Positions 16,671 to 27,075 are shown, counted from the first letter of the stretch. The stretch: DNA of 64,000 nucleotides from Parapedobacter sp037190485 (GCA_037190485.1 JBBCJB010000018.1:67938-131937), one strand, 5' to 3'. The notes: generated by a model from the letters alone, not told the origin. Numbers and translations: made by a program.

Positions 16671-17777
16671 TCAGAGCTTGAAGAATATTTTCCGTTGGTA
16701 AAGCCAGTAGCACAGGTACCATTCGAACGCCAAGGTGGCCAGCGCGACGATGACGGCCGTCAGGTCTGCGGGCACCGCCGCAGATCGGGCGGCTCCGCCC
16801 ACGAAAATATCGACCGTCCCGTTGAGCCACTGCTTGCCTACGCTTTCGAAGAAGAGGTAGATGAAAATGGGATTCATGCCGATGACCACGAAGACCCATG
16901 CAAAGCGCGTACGCCGCCGGATATCCAGCAGCCACACGAGCGCCGCCAGTATCAGGAGCACGTAACCACCCGATGCCAATACGAACGAGGAGGTACTGAT
17001 GCGCTTGATGATGGGGGTCATGCCCATCCAATCCATGCCATAGCCGATCACGAGGGCACCCACGCCCACGCCCAGCAACACGCGGAGCTTTTCGCCGTTG
17101 GGCCGCGCATCGACGAGCAACTTGCCCACCAGTACCCCCCAGACGGTGTGGGCAGCGGTGGGAATGAAATTGATGAATGCCCATCCGCCCGAATTATGAT
17201 TGCCCATCACGAGTATATCGAAATAGGCCCCGAAATTTTCGCCTTTCACGAAGGGCTGGTCATAGCCGGGTACGAGGATGGACCGATAAAGCAATTCGGT
17301 CAGGGCCAATAGCCCGATACTGAACGCCAATTGCTTCGCGAACGACCAACGGATGATCAGGTAGGCGATGACCGTGGTGAACGCCAGCTGCGTAAGGACA
17401 TTCCAAAGTTCCCAGACCAGCTTGCCGGCATACACGCAGTGCAGCGCCGCCCCGAGGAAGAACAGTTTGGCGGCCCGCCAGCCGACATCGCGGAAGTTCC
17501 GGCCCCACGAGATGCCGTGGTCGCGTTTACGCGTCCAGGAGATGTAGAGCGAGGAACCCGCGATCAGCATGAACGAAGGCTGCACCAGGTCCCAGAAATA
17601 GAGGCCATTCCACTCGTGGTGGAAGAATTGGCCAATGAGCGCGCTGGCCCATCCGGTCGGGAAGGCGTGGTGCAGCGCCTCATAAAGTCCGCAGGCTTCG
17701 GCCGCCAACAGCAGCATGATCAGCCCGCGGGTCACATCCAGCGATAGCAATCGGGTCGGTAGGGTCTGTAGGGTCAT
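16671..17777 (-). CDS. DUF5009/heparan-glucosaminide acetyltransferase-like membrane acyltransferase
   Basis: Polytopic inner-membrane protein of 368 residues with about ten hydrophobic segments. The start RLLSLDVTRGLIMLLL matches the family opening (SLDxxRG), and GLYFWDLVQPSFMLIAGSSLY is the conserved second segment of the DUF5009/HGSNAT-like acyltransferases. Such proteins transfer acyl groups across the membrane, in some cases to N-acetylglucosamine-type sugars; here the substrate is unknown. It lies 15 bases after the DUF4832 lipoprotein gene and is the last gene of PUL 1, hinting at an acetylated or amino-sugar glycan. Function is inferred from fold only. Confidence 0.75.
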   Translation of the reverse strand: MTLQTLPTRLLSLDVTRGLIMLLLAAEACGLYEALHHAFPTGWASALIGQFFHHEWNGLYFWDLVQPSFMLIAGSSLYISWTRKRDHGISWGRNFRDVGWRAAKLFFLGAALHCVYAGKLVWELWNVLTQLAFTTVIAYLIIRWSFAKQLAFSIGLLALTELLYRSILVPGYDQPFVKGENFGAYFDILVMGNHNSGGWAFINFIPTAAHTVWGVLVGKLLVDARPNGEKLRVLLGVGVGALVIGYGMDWMGMTPIIKRISTSSFVLASGGYVLLILAALVWLLDIRRRTRFAWVFVVIGMNPIFIYLFFESVGKQWLNGTVDIFVGGAARSAAVPADLTAVIVALATLAFEWYLCYWLYQRKIFFKL

Positions 17778-17792
17778 CGTATTCGGAATGGA

Positions 17793-19361
17793 TCAATGTA
17801 CGGTCAGTTGGTGGTTCAGTTTGTTGTAGCCCGTGGCCGCTTCCCAAACCCCGGTATTGGCCAGGCGTATGCTGTAGGCCGGATTTCCCGCCAGGCTTTC
17901 GTAGGCATCGGGCAAATTCAGCAACAGCTCGTATTGGCCCGCCGGTACGGTCGTGCCGATGGTAAACCCAACGGTGGCCGTATGCGAGCCCGGTGCCCAA
18001 CGCCGGATGTCGGTGTCGAGCGCATGGGTGTGCAGTGCGCCGGTTGCCACGTTGCGCAGCAGCAATTGCGCAGGCCGTGCGTTGAACGGGGCCGCGAAAC
18101 CGATGTTGTCGACCGACAGCGAAACGGTGACCACCGTATCGCGCCCCACTTCGTCGGGAAAGACCGCTTCGCGCAATACGAAGCGATAACCGAGCTTTTT
18201 CCGGATTTCCAGCATGCAACCGCCGTCTTGCCAATCGTTGTTCACTTCGTTGTTGTAGTGCGCGTTGAGGTAACTGTAATGCATCGCCGCGAATTCCTGC
18301 AAGGCCATGCCGGCAGGTTCACAGTCGTTTTGCGGGCTATAGGCGTCGTTGCAGGTCTCGCCGCCCACCGCCACGAAGGCACCTTCCGCTGCCGAATACG
18401 CCCGCATGGCGTTGACCACCGATGCGGAAGAGGTCCGCGGCGAGCTGTCATTCCCATAGTCGATGAAAGTCCCGGTATCGTTTGTCCCGGAGAGGAAGCA
18501 GTCGTTGTGGAACCCGATCCGGGCGATGTCGGTGCCGTTGAATGCATCGGCCGCCGTCATCGCCGCGGTCGAGACCGGGGCGTCGATGCCGTGGAGGAAG
18601 CGCTGTTTCAGCTGTGGGTAGCGCACCTGGACCATGCGGTCTTCGGGTACGGCGTCAAGCAGGGCGCCCAGGACCTCGAGCCGATCGGCCCAGTGGTCGT
18701 CGAGGATACGGTAGCCAGACGTGCCGTTTGATGACGGGTCGCCGAAATGATCCGAATAATACTGCTCGCCCCAGGTGCCGATGAAACCCATTTGCACGCA
18801 GGCGATCACGTCGGCGTTGGCCGTGAAAAAGGGCTTCAATTGGGCGATGTGGTCGAGTACGACCGCCTTGGCGGCGTCGCCATAGGGCGGGCAGATGAAC
18901 CCTTCGGGACAGCTGCCCGGCGTGGCGGTCGTGGTATAGACGAACCGCGGGATGATTTTCATGCCGGCGTCGCGCAGGGCGTCCATTTCCGCATGCATCG
19001 CATCCAGCACGGCGCTGGATATGGGGCCGGATTTGAAATTGTCCAACACGTAATAGCGGTATACCAGTGTGCTGACGATCTGGTAGTTCGCGCTGGATGT
19101 TGGGGTATGCGCATTGCGGTAACCCGCCAGCTGCGCGGCCTGGAGCGGCGTGAAGTTACTGGTGTTGGTTTGCGAATACCGGTAAAATCCGCGTTCGGGA
19201 TTCGGAAAGTCATCGGCGCTTTCGGCATAGGTAACCGTTGTCGATGACGCAGGGGCCGATTCGTCGGTTTTTGCGACACCCGTTTTGTCGCAACCGCTCA
19301 TTGCGGTCATTGTGAGGGCCAGCGATACCGCCGTGAGTCCAAGGATCATGTCGTTGTTCAT
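17793..19361 (-). CDS. DUF4832/DUF4874-type lipoprotein
   Basis: Predicted lipoprotein of 522 residues with a lipobox-like SGC near residue 24. The opening NPERGFYRYSQT is the hallmark of DUF4874, whose TIM-barrel-like region resembles glycoside hydrolases; the following region with CVQMGFIGTWGEQYYSD and the C-terminal beta-sandwich (LLLRNVATGALHTHAL) fits DUF4832. A carbohydrate-active role is suspected for this family but I cannot point to catalytic residues with certainty. It sits 17 bases downstream of the FN3/L-domain lipoprotein gene. It is the only candidate enzyme of PUL 1 acting on sugars outside the cell. Confidence 0.75.
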   Translation of the reverse strand: MNNDMILGLTAVSLALTMTAMSGCDKTGVAKTDESAPASSTTVTYAESADDFPNPERGFYRYSQTNTSNFTPLQAAQLAGYRNAHTPTSSANYQIVSTLVYRYYVLDNFKSGPISSAVLDAMHAEMDALRDAGMKIIPRFVYTTTATPGSCPEGFICPPYGDAAKAVVLDHIAQLKPFFTANADVIACVQMGFIGTWGEQYYSDHFGDPSSNGTSGYRILDDHWADRLEVLGALLDAVPEDRMVQVRYPQLKQRFLHGIDAPVSTAAMTAADAFNGTDIARIGFHNDCFLSGTNDTGTFIDYGNDSSPRTSSASVVNAMRAYSAAEGAFVAVGGETCNDAYSPQNDCEPAGMALQEFAAMHYSYLNAHYNNEVNNDWQDGGCMLEIRKKLGYRFVLREAVFPDEVGRDTVVTVSLSVDNIGFAAPFNARPAQLLLRNVATGALHTHALDTDIRRWAPGSHTATVGFTIGTTVPAGQYELLLNLPDAYESLAGNPAYSIRLANTGVWEAATGYNKLNHQLTVH

Positions 19362-19378
19362 TGTCGTTTGTCATTAAG

Positions 19379-21025
19379 TCATCGCCGACATTCGCCACGC
19401 TCCAGTGCCGATGTCGTGGGGTTATACGGGCAGGCTTCGATCATCACGCTGCCACCGATCGTACCCGATTGGAATAGGCCCGTGACGCCACAGAAATCCG
19501 CGATGCCGCAGGTTTTCCCGCCCGCGCCCCACGGATCCCGGCCAATATGGAAATTGCCGCCCACGCGGCGCAGGCTGGCCAAGCCATCCAGGTTGGTGAG
19601 CGACGGCAGGTCGCCGAGCACGAAATAGCCCGATACCGTCTGGAGCGCACCCATGCTCAGCTGCTGCAGTGCCGCACCGCCCAGGAAATAGCAATTGCCG
19701 CCCACGGTCTGCAGTTTCGGCGCAACGATCGATTTCAGGCCGATGTAAGACGCGAAGAAATTGCCGCCCACGCGCCGCAGCTCCGGGAAGCTCAGGTTGG
19801 CGCTGGTCCAGACCGACGAGACCGACAATACCCCGCCGACCGCCTGGAGGCTGGCGAAATCGTGCATCTCCGTGTAGGACCACGAACTGCCGGTGAAGGT
19901 GAGTTGGCCGGAGATGCTGTCCACGTTGGCGAAATTGCGCAGGTTCGTGAGGTCGGTGGCCGTGATGGACACGTTACCGACGATGTAGGTGTATTTGGCA
20001 TCGAACGCATCGGCATCGGCTTGCGACGAAATCGACACATGGCCCACGTAGGTCGTGTTCTCGGGCGCCGCGGTGATGAACGACCCATCCGAGACGTTGC
20101 CCTGTTCGTCGGAAGTCTTGATGACGATGGCGTAGTCCCTCAGGTCGGTCAGGCCGCCCAGCACCACGCGTATACGGCCGTCTTCCAGCGTATCGGGCGT
20201 CGCGGAATAGCGGTTGGTCGCCGCCTCGGGCGTTTGCCCCGGTCCCCACCACACCTCGTTGTGGTGGAAGTTTTCTTCGTCGGGGTTGGCCCAGCTGATT
20301 TCCAGTATGCCCGATTTGGATTTCACCTGGATGGCCGACACTTCAGCCGGTGGCGGGAGCACCGCCCGGGCCACGCCGTTGAACGTGATGCCCTTCGATT
20401 CCGAACCCGACACGGTCTGCACCTTCGCCGTCGCGCGCATCGGCGCCCCGGATGCGTAGCCGGTCAGGATGTTCCGTTGGGTGCCCTTGTCCACCTCACC
20501 GATGAACGCCCCGGCCTCGTCGTAGAACCGCACCTTGGCAAACTGGTCGTTCGGATCCGGTGGGTCCTGCCACGTCACCAATACCGATCCGTCTTCAGGC
20601 CCACCCGTGGCGTTCAAGGTGAGCACTTCGGGCAAGGGCATTGCCGAACCCGATACCGAGTCCGAGCGGTTGCCGTATAGATCGACCACGTAGAAGCGGA
20701 AGCGGTATTCGCGGAAATTCCGTAGACTGCCGATCTCGATCCGCACGCGATCGGCGGCATACCGGCGCGCCACGAGGCTATCGTTGCCCTGCCGATCCAG
20801 TTCCAGGAAGTTGGCTTCCAGGTAGTCGATGTCGTCGTCGGCCAAGGCATCCCAGGTGGCGATGACCTTGCCGTTGTCCGATTCCAATTGCAGGCCGTTC
20901 AGCTCGGCAGGAAAGTCGCTGTCTTTCGGCCCGATGAGGTATTCGCTTTTTTGGCAAGCGTTCAGCAATGCCCAGCACAGCAGCAAGGCGCTGCCTAATT
21001 TCAGATGTCGTTTCATTGCGTTCAT
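19379..21025 (-). CDS. Lipoprotein with FN3-like domains and L-domain-like repeats
   Basis: Surface lipoprotein candidate of 548 residues; lipobox LLNAC near residue 24. Three fibronectin-type-III-like domains occupy about residues 35-330 (repeated motifs such as VIATWDALADDDIDY, VLVTWQDPPDP and LEISWANPDEENF). The C-terminal third is a receptor L-domain-like set of short repeats (LTNLRNFANVDSISGQL, FPELRRVGGNFF, KLQTVGGNCYF, LASLRRVGGNFHIG). No catalytic motif is seen. It probably binds glycan next to SusCD. An alternative start three codons later (MKRHLKLG) is equally plausible. Confidence 0.75.
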   Translation of the reverse strand: MNAMKRHLKLGSALLLCWALLNACQKSEYLIGPKDSDFPAELNGLQLESDNGKVIATWDALADDDIDYLEANFLELDRQGNDSLVARRYAADRVRIEIGSLRNFREYRFRFYVVDLYGNRSDSVSGSAMPLPEVLTLNATGGPEDGSVLVTWQDPPDPNDQFAKVRFYDEAGAFIGEVDKGTQRNILTGYASGAPMRATAKVQTVSGSESKGITFNGVARAVLPPPAEVSAIQVKSKSGILEISWANPDEENFHHNEVWWGPGQTPEAATNRYSATPDTLEDGRIRVVLGGLTDLRDYAIVIKTSDEQGNVSDGSFITAAPENTTYVGHVSISSQADADAFDAKYTYIVGNVSITATDLTNLRNFANVDSISGQLTFTGSSWSYTEMHDFASLQAVGGVLSVSSVWTSANLSFPELRRVGGNFFASYIGLKSIVAPKLQTVGGNCYFLGGAALQQLSMGALQTVSGYFVLGDLPSLTNLDGLASLRRVGGNFHIGRDPWGAGGKTCGIADFCGVTGLFQSGTIGGSVMIEACPYNPTTSALERGECRR

Positions 21026-21044
21026 GATCGTACGATTGCAGGGA

Positions 21045-21815
21045 TTAGTTACTGACCGTTATCGTGAAGGTCCTGATCAAGCGGGCGTATCCATATTCGT
21101 TCGCTTGGGTCACCATGTTCGTTTTGTACCCATCGCCGTTGTACAGCTTCCGCCCCGTGTTGGTGCCCACGACGGTGATGGTGTAGGTGCCCGGCGCGCT
21201 GTAGCTGTATACCAAGGTGCGCAGGTACCGGTCTACGGCATGCCCCTTGGCATAGCCACCTTCGGGCGTATGCACCGCATTGTTGTTTTGGCAGAATGCC
21301 ATGAACTGTTGGCTGAGCTGCTTGGCATCCGACAGGGCGAGGACGATCGACATGAAACGCGTGCGGATCAGTTCCGCGTTGTCGAAATGGATGTCGGCCA
21401 TCGCCACCACGGCCGCGCGCACGGCGTCTTTGTTGACGACCGGAAGCCCTTGGTCGGTCAGCGCCTTTTCGTTGTGCCAGTCTATCGGCGTGTTCACCAA
21501 TTCCATGACGGCATCCACCCGGTCGGCTGGCAGCCAGTAATCTTCAGCATCGATGTCCTTGCCTTCGTTGATGGAAGCGTGGCTTTTGGAATAATCCGAT
21601 CCGGCATCGCCGGTAAAGACCGAGAAGGTCTCTGCCGATCCGTCTATCCGTATGGTCACCGCTTCGCCCACCGCCACGTTGCCGGGGGTAACGCTGATGG
21701 TGAAATCGGGGGCAAGGGCTTCGTCCTTGCTGCACGAGGCCAGGAAGGCCAGGCATGACGCCATCACGGCAATGATAGGCAAATGGCGCGTACGTTTATG
21801 CATTGTCTTTTCCAT
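21045..21815 (-). CDS. SusD-associated surface lipoprotein (DUF5017-like)
   Basis: Lipoprotein of 256 residues directly downstream of susD. The open frame extends 43 codons further upstream into susD, but the ATG at 21815 (or 21803) precedes a clean lipoprotein signal ending FLASCSKDEA. The opening beta domain (PDFTISVTPGNVAVGEAVTIRIDGSAETFSVFTGD) looks like a PKD/Ig-type fold found in DUF5017-like PUL proteins; the assignment is tentative. Such SusE/F-position proteins usually bind glycan on the outer membrane. There is no enzymatic motif. Confidence 0.7.
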   Translation of the reverse strand: MEKTMHKRTRHLPIIAVMASCLAFLASCSKDEALAPDFTISVTPGNVAVGEAVTIRIDGSAETFSVFTGDAGSDYSKSHASINEGKDIDAEDYWLPADRVDAVMELVNTPIDWHNEKALTDQGLPVVNKDAVRAAVVAMADIHFDNAELIRTRFMSIVLALSDAKQLSQQFMAFCQNNNAVHTPEGGYAKGHAVDRYLRTLVYSYSAPGTYTITVVGTNTGRKLYNGDGYKTNMVTQANEYGYARLIRTFTITVSN

Positions 21816-21832
21816 GTTCTTTTCGTTAGCGA

Positions 21833-23524
21833 TCAATAACCGGGGTTCTGGGGTCTCAGCATCGGGTTGGCCAGCATTTCGCCCGATGGCAACGGCAACA
21901 GGTAATGGTGCGGGCGCAGGTTTACCGTCACGGTTCCGCGCCAATCGTCTATGGCATCAGACCATACGCCTTCGGGATAGATGCTTGCCTGCTCCAGCAG
22001 CCGCAGGCGTTCTTCCAGCTTCCCCCATCGGATGAGGTCAAACCATCGGCTTGCCTCGCCGCCCAGCTCGCGTGCGCGCTCGTCCATGATGTAATCGCGC
22101 ACCGCCTCGTAGGTGGGGAGGTCGGCTACCTGCAGGTCGGGCACGCTCGTGGCCTCGTAGGACAACTCCCGCGGATACAGGTCGTGGTGGATGTAACCCT
22201 TGTTTACGTGGCGCGCGCGCCAGCGCAGTTCGTTCAATGCCGCCAGCGTCTGCGAGGCCGGGGCACCGCGATCCGCTTCATTTTTGGCCTCGGCATAGAT
22301 TAGCAGGATTTCGGCGTAGCGCAGGAACGGCCAGTTGATGTCGTGGTCGCTGAAGGTGAACGAACCGCGGATCGGGTATCGGCGGAACTTGCCGATCTTC
22401 CAGCGCTCGTTGGTTTCCGGCCCCCGGTCGTTCTTGATATAGGCCACCGTGTTGCCGTTCACGTCGCGCGTGGCCACGGTCACCTGGGTGGTCGTCCATT
22501 CCTGGCGTACGGTGTCGGTGGGTTCGTACATCAGGTGGAAATACCGGGTGGAGTGCAGCGTGCCCCACGATCCGCCATACTGTTCGGGTCCCATGAGCCC
22601 GTAGCCCATGCCCAGGTAATTGCCCTCGCCCAGACCACCCGATTTGAACTGCACGTCAAAGAGGATCTCGTCGTTGTTTTTGTTGTCGCGGATGAACGCG
22701 TCGGGAAAGTAGGGGCAGAGCCGGTATGTTCCCGATTCCATCACGCGCTGGGCATAGGTCACCGCCTCGGTGAAGTAGGCCATGCCGTCGCCCCGCCCGT
22801 CGCGTTTCTCCATGCTGCCACGGGTTAGGAGCACCTTTGCCAAGAGCCCTTCCGCGGCCTCTTTCCGCGCCCGCCCGTCGTAGGCCCCGAGCGCCCGCTT
22901 GCGGGGCACGTATTCGATGGCAAACTTCAGGTCGTCTACGATACCGTCGTAGATGGTCGCCACCTCCGTCCGGGCCACGTGGAGTTCCTTGAGCGAGGTG
23001 AACTCGGCGGTCACGTAGGGTACCGCGCCGAACGTGCGCACCAGGTTGAAGTACAGCAACGCGCGGATGAAGCGGGCCTCGCCGACCAGTTCGTTCTTGT
23101 GTGCCTCGTCCATGTCGATCCCGGGGATGTTCTCGATGGCGGTGTTGGCATTCTTGATGGCGTAGTAGTGCTGGCGCCAATAATCGGCGATGATCGTCTC
23201 GTCGGGCGAGATGATGTAGGCCCGCAACCCGGAAGTGCCCCCCCATTGGTTGCCGCGCATGATGTCGGTGGCCAGCGAAAGCTGGATGGGCCCGTTGGAT
23301 CCCGCCACGAGGGGTTGCAGCCCGTCGTACACGCCGGTCACGGCCTGTACCGCGTGCGTGGCGTTCCGGTAAAAGTTTTCGGGTGCGCCCATCGAAGCGG
23401 GCACCTCCGCAAGGAATTTCTCGCCGCAGGCGAAAGCCGACACGGCACCCAGCACCATCAATCCGATGCGTTTTGCGTAAGCGTTGATCGTCCTTGTCAT
23501 ATCGTATGTCGTTGAATGTTTCAT
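21833..23524 (-). CDS. SusD/RagB outer-membrane glycan-binding lipoprotein (PUL 1)
   Basis: Lid protein that captures glycan for the SusC channel. Start chosen at the ATG 8 bases after the susC stop, giving 563 residues; the ATG at 23500 (MTRTINAY) gives a more compact signal peptide ending SAFACGEKF. The SusD family is shown by EKFLAEVPAS near the mature N-terminus, RFIRALLYFNLVRTFGAVPYV, and the C-terminal RARELGGEASRWFDLIRWG and MLRPQNPGY endings. The gene is a normal SusD length. The open frame extends further upstream into susC, which I do not accept. Confidence 0.93.
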   Translation of the reverse strand: MKHSTTYDMTRTINAYAKRIGLMVLGAVSAFACGEKFLAEVPASMGAPENFYRNATHAVQAVTGVYDGLQPLVAGSNGPIQLSLATDIMRGNQWGGTSGLRAYIISPDETIIADYWRQHYYAIKNANTAIENIPGIDMDEAHKNELVGEARFIRALLYFNLVRTFGAVPYVTAEFTSLKELHVARTEVATIYDGIVDDLKFAIEYVPRKRALGAYDGRARKEAAEGLLAKVLLTRGSMEKRDGRGDGMAYFTEAVTYAQRVMESGTYRLCPYFPDAFIRDNKNNDEILFDVQFKSGGLGEGNYLGMGYGLMGPEQYGGSWGTLHSTRYFHLMYEPTDTVRQEWTTTQVTVATRDVNGNTVAYIKNDRGPETNERWKIGKFRRYPIRGSFTFSDHDINWPFLRYAEILLIYAEAKNEADRGAPASQTLAALNELRWRARHVNKGYIHHDLYPRELSYEATSVPDLQVADLPTYEAVRDYIMDERARELGGEASRWFDLIRWGKLEERLRLLEQASIYPEGVWSDAIDDWRGTVTVNLRPHHYLLPLPSGEMLANPMLRPQNPGY

Positions 23525-23532
23525 GATGGTCG

Positions 23533-26500
23533 TTAAAAGGTCACGTTCAGTCCGAAATCCATGCCGCTGGTACGGGGGTACGAGCTCAGGTCCACCCCGG
23601 GACCCACCTGGGCCACGGTGCCCCATCCGGTGCTTACCTCGGGATCGAACCAGGTATACCGCGTGAATATGAACGGGTTGTTGGCGCGCGCGAACACCCG
23701 GAAGCGCGATACCCGCAGGCGATCGGTCAGCTTTTGCGGCAACGTGTAGCCCAGGGTGATGTAATCGATCTTCAGGAACGAGCCATCCTCGACCAGGCTG
23801 CTGCGCATATCGGTGAGCCAGAAGTTGTTGTTCATGCCCACGCTGTTGTTGTGCGGGTTCAGGGGCGACCAGACGTTGTGCGCGATCGCGGGGATGGTGT
23901 TCCAGTTCTTGTAGTTTTCGGTCATGTGCGAGGTATTGCCGTTGATGACGTCGTTGCCGACGCTCCAGCGCGCGAACACCACGAGGTCGAAATTCTTGTA
24001 GGCGAATTCATTGCCCATGCCGCCGGTGAAGTCGGGTACCGTGCGCGCAATCGGCACCTTGTCGGCCTCAGTGATGCGCCCGTCCTGGTTCACGTCGACA
24101 TACTTGGACTGGCCGAGGTCGTTTCCCAGCACGCCGCTCTGGTCGGGGCTGTTGGCTATTTCCGTGCCGCTGTTCATCACGCCGTCTTCGATGTAACCGT
24201 AGAACAGCCCCACCGGCTCGCCCACGCGCAGCAAGATGTTGTTGCTCATGCCCCAATAGATGTTGTTCAGGAAGCCCATTTCCTGCTTGTCGCCCAGGCT
24301 GACGATGTTGGTTCGGTAGGCCGAAAAGGTAAAGGAGGTGCTCCATCTGAACGCACGGTCGATATTGACGCTGCTCAGGCCGATTTCATAGCCCCGCGTG
24401 CGCATCGAGCCCACGTTCTGCACGGCGGTCGAGTAGCCGGACGTCATCGGGATCTGCACCTCGAGCAGCAGGTCGGTGGTCTGCTTTTCGTAGGCTTCCG
24501 CGGTCAATTGCAGCCGGTTGCTGAAGAAGTTGGCATCCAAGCCGATGTTGTATTGCGCCGTCTTTTCCCATTTCAGGTCCTTGTTGGCGATCGAGCCATG
24601 CACGAACCCGACCGAGAGGTCGCTCCCGAACGGGTATTTCACCGAGCCGAGCTGCGAGAGCGAACGGTAGTTGCCGATCTGGTTGTTGCCGGTGACGCCG
24701 TACGAAAGCCGCAATTTCAGGTGGGAGAGGAAATCCACGTCCTGCAGGAAGGGTTCGTTTGACGCCACCCATGCCAGCGCCACCGAAGGGAAGGTACCCC
24801 ATTTGTTGTTGTCGCCGAATTTCGACGTGCCGTCCGCGCGCAGCGAGGCGGTGAGCAAGTACTTGCCGTCGTATCCGTAGAACAGGCGACCCAGGTAGGA
24901 GAGCATGGCGTCTTCCTCCAGCAGGTTGGCCAATGGCAACACGGCCTCGGTGGCCGTGGACAGGTCCCAGATGCCACGTTCGGATTCCTGGAATTTCTGC
25001 ACCGCGGCCGCGAAATACTTGCTGGTATTGCGCTTGGCCTCGAATACGGCGGTTCCGTTGAGCGAATGTTTGCCCAACTGCTTATCGTAGGATAACCGGC
25101 CCTGGTACACCCAGTTGTCGTAGCGCCTGTTCACGAATTCGGCGATGCCGCCCTGCCCCGCGTAGACATGCAGTTCGGGCGACTTGAACGTGCTTTTGTC
25201 CTCCAGGCGTCGGTTCGTGCCGTACGAGGTGTTGAACAGCAGGTCTGGCGTGATGCGATAGGTGAGGTTGAGGTTGGCCAGCAACCGGCTTTCCTGGTTG
25301 TCGTTGTCGAGCAGGTTCACGGTATGCAGGATGTTGTCGGCCGTCCATTCGTAAAGCATGGGGTCGTCTATCTCGCCGTCGCGCACCCGGCTCCACTCGC
25401 GGGGCTGGAAGGGGTTGGCCATCAGCGAACGCTTCACCGTGGCCGAAGAGCTCCACGGGTCGACGATCCCTTTCCTCACCGCTTTTGACATGATGAGGTT
25501 GCCGCCGATATCGATGCGCTTGCCCACCTTTTGGTTCAGGTTCACGTTCAGGTTCTGCCGTTGGAACCTCGTGTTGATGATCACGCCTTCCTGGTCGAAC
25601 AATCCAACCCCGACGCGGTAATTGAAGGTCTTGTCGCGGCTGGTGTTGGAGAAGCCTATGTCCACGTTGGCCGTATTGGCCGTCCGGCTGATCTCGTCGA
25701 GCCATTGGCTGCCTTTGTAGGCGTTCGGGTTGTTGTAGAATTCATAACGCCGTTGCTTCCAGTTGCGGAGGTTGGCCGTGTTGGTCTCCATCGTGTTGCT
25801 GGGGTAGTAGAGCTCTGCCAGGCCCATGTCCACCTTGTAGTTCACGAATTCCTCGGGTGTGAGCACATGCGGCACATTGGACAGCCTGGAAAGCGAGTTA
25901 TTGGCCGATACGTCGATCTGTGCCTTGGCGCTGCCTGATTTGGTGGTGATGAGGATCACCCCGTTCGAGCCCGCCGCGCCGTATATCGCCGTGGCCGACG
26001 CGTCTTTCAACACCTCGATGCTGGCGATGTGCTCGGGGCTGATGTCCGAAAGGGGATTTGCCGGGATCTCTGCCGCGCTTGACACCTGGTCGGGCAGGAG
26101 GGGGAAACCGTCGATGACATACAGCGGTTGGTTGCCGCCGGTGAGCGTGTTGCCGCCCCGGATCAATACGTTCAGGCCCGCGCCGGGTGCATTGTCGGAG
26201 GGCGAGATCGTCACGCCCGGGATCCGCCCGGACAGCGCCGATTGGATGGAATTCGGCGGTGCCTGCACCAGGGTTTCGCCCTTGATGCTGGAAATCGCCC
26301 CGGTCATGTCGCTGCGGCGCATGGTACCGTAGCCCACCACCACCACCTCGTCGAGGTCGCTGAAGCGCTCTTCCATGACCACGCTGAGCGATAGCCCGGC
26401 CGCGCTGCGCGTCGTGTACAGGTTTTCTGCCAACGCGTCTTCTTCCACCTGCGCGTCCAGCTGGTTGTCTACGGAACGGATGGCCACGTGCATGCTGCTG

Positions 26501-27075
26501 TAGCCCAAGCTGGTGAACTCAAGCCGGGCACCGGTGGCCACCTGTTTGAGCTGGAAATGCCCGTTGCCGTCGGTCTGTGCGCCTGCGTTTGTGTTGAGCA
26601 CCCGTACGGATACGCCCGGCAACGCTTTTCCGGTTTGGTCCCTGACCGTTCCGGTGATGTCGGTTGCCTGGGTCTGCCGGGCGTACTCGGCGTGCGCTAC
26701 CGCACCATCGCCCTTTTTCCGGTAGAGGATGATCATCTTGTCGTTGATCTTGAAATCCAGGGGCTGGTCCTTCAACACCATGGCCAGGAACGGCGCCAAT
26801 TGCATTTCCTTCACGGAGATCGAAACGCGCGAACCTTGCGCGATCCACTCCCTATTGGCGGCTACTTCGTAGTTGGTCTGTTGCCGTATCGCCGCGAACA
26901 CCTCGTGCAGGGTGAGGTTCCGTCCCTTCAAGGTGATCGTCTGGGCGAGCGTATGGGCGGAAAGGTGGAAGCAACAGATCAACATCAAAAAGGAAGTTAT
27001 TTTCATAACTAACAATGCGCTTGAAATACCAACGGATTTTTGCCTACCGCATTGGTATTTGATAAATCTCTTCAT
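23533..27075 (-). CDS. SusC/RagA TonB-dependent transporter with STN signalling domain (PUL 1)
   Basis: Outer-membrane channel of 1180 residues. Order: signal peptide (ending HTLAQ near residue 45), STN secretin/TonB N-terminal domain (about 55-110, ITLKGRNLTLHEVFAAIRQQ), carboxypeptidase-like regulatory domain (GTVRDQTGKALPGVSVRVL), the SusC linker EVVVVGYGTMRRSDMTGAIS as TonB-box region, plug (SALSGRIPGVTIS...IEVLKDASATAIYGAAGSNG), and a 22-strand barrel. The STN domain means it passes a ligand signal to the FecR protein encoded upstream. An antisense RNA candidate lies in its leader. Confidence 0.95.
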   Translation of the reverse strand: MKRFIKYQCGRQKSVGISSALLVMKITSFLMLICCFHLSAHTLAQTITLKGRNLTLHEVFAAIRQQTNYEVAANREWIAQGSRVSISVKEMQLAPFLAMVLKDQPLDFKINDKMIILYRKKGDGAVAHAEYARQTQATDITGTVRDQTGKALPGVSVRVLNTNAGAQTDGNGHFQLKQVATGARLEFTSLGYSSMHVAIRSVDNQLDAQVEEDALAENLYTTRSAAGLSLSVVMEERFSDLDEVVVVGYGTMRRSDMTGAISSIKGETLVQAPPNSIQSALSGRIPGVTISPSDNAPGAGLNVLIRGGNTLTGGNQPLYVIDGFPLLPDQVSSAAEIPANPLSDISPEHIASIEVLKDASATAIYGAAGSNGVILITTKSGSAKAQIDVSANNSLSRLSNVPHVLTPEEFVNYKVDMGLAELYYPSNTMETNTANLRNWKQRRYEFYNNPNAYKGSQWLDEISRTANTANVDIGFSNTSRDKTFNYRVGVGLFDQEGVIINTRFQRQNLNVNLNQKVGKRIDIGGNLIMSKAVRKGIVDPWSSSATVKRSLMANPFQPREWSRVRDGEIDDPMLYEWTADNILHTVNLLDNDNQESRLLANLNLTYRITPDLLFNTSYGTNRRLEDKSTFKSPELHVYAGQGGIAEFVNRRYDNWVYQGRLSYDKQLGKHSLNGTAVFEAKRNTSKYFAAAVQKFQESERGIWDLSTATEAVLPLANLLEEDAMLSYLGRLFYGYDGKYLLTASLRADGTSKFGDNNKWGTFPSVALAWVASNEPFLQDVDFLSHLKLRLSYGVTGNNQIGNYRSLSQLGSVKYPFGSDLSVGFVHGSIANKDLKWEKTAQYNIGLDANFFSNRLQLTAEAYEKQTTDLLLEVQIPMTSGYSTAVQNVGSMRTRGYEIGLSSVNIDRAFRWSTSFTFSAYRTNIVSLGDKQEMGFLNNIYWGMSNNILLRVGEPVGLFYGYIEDGVMNSGTEIANSPDQSGVLGNDLGQSKYVDVNQDGRITEADKVPIARTVPDFTGGMGNEFAYKNFDLVVFARWSVGNDVINGNTSHMTENYKNWNTIPAIAHNVWSPLNPHNNSVGMNNNFWLTDMRSSLVEDGSFLKIDYITLGYTLPQKLTDRLRVSRFRVFARANNPFIFTRYTWFDPEVSTGWGTVAQVGPGVDLSSYPRTSGMDFGLNVTF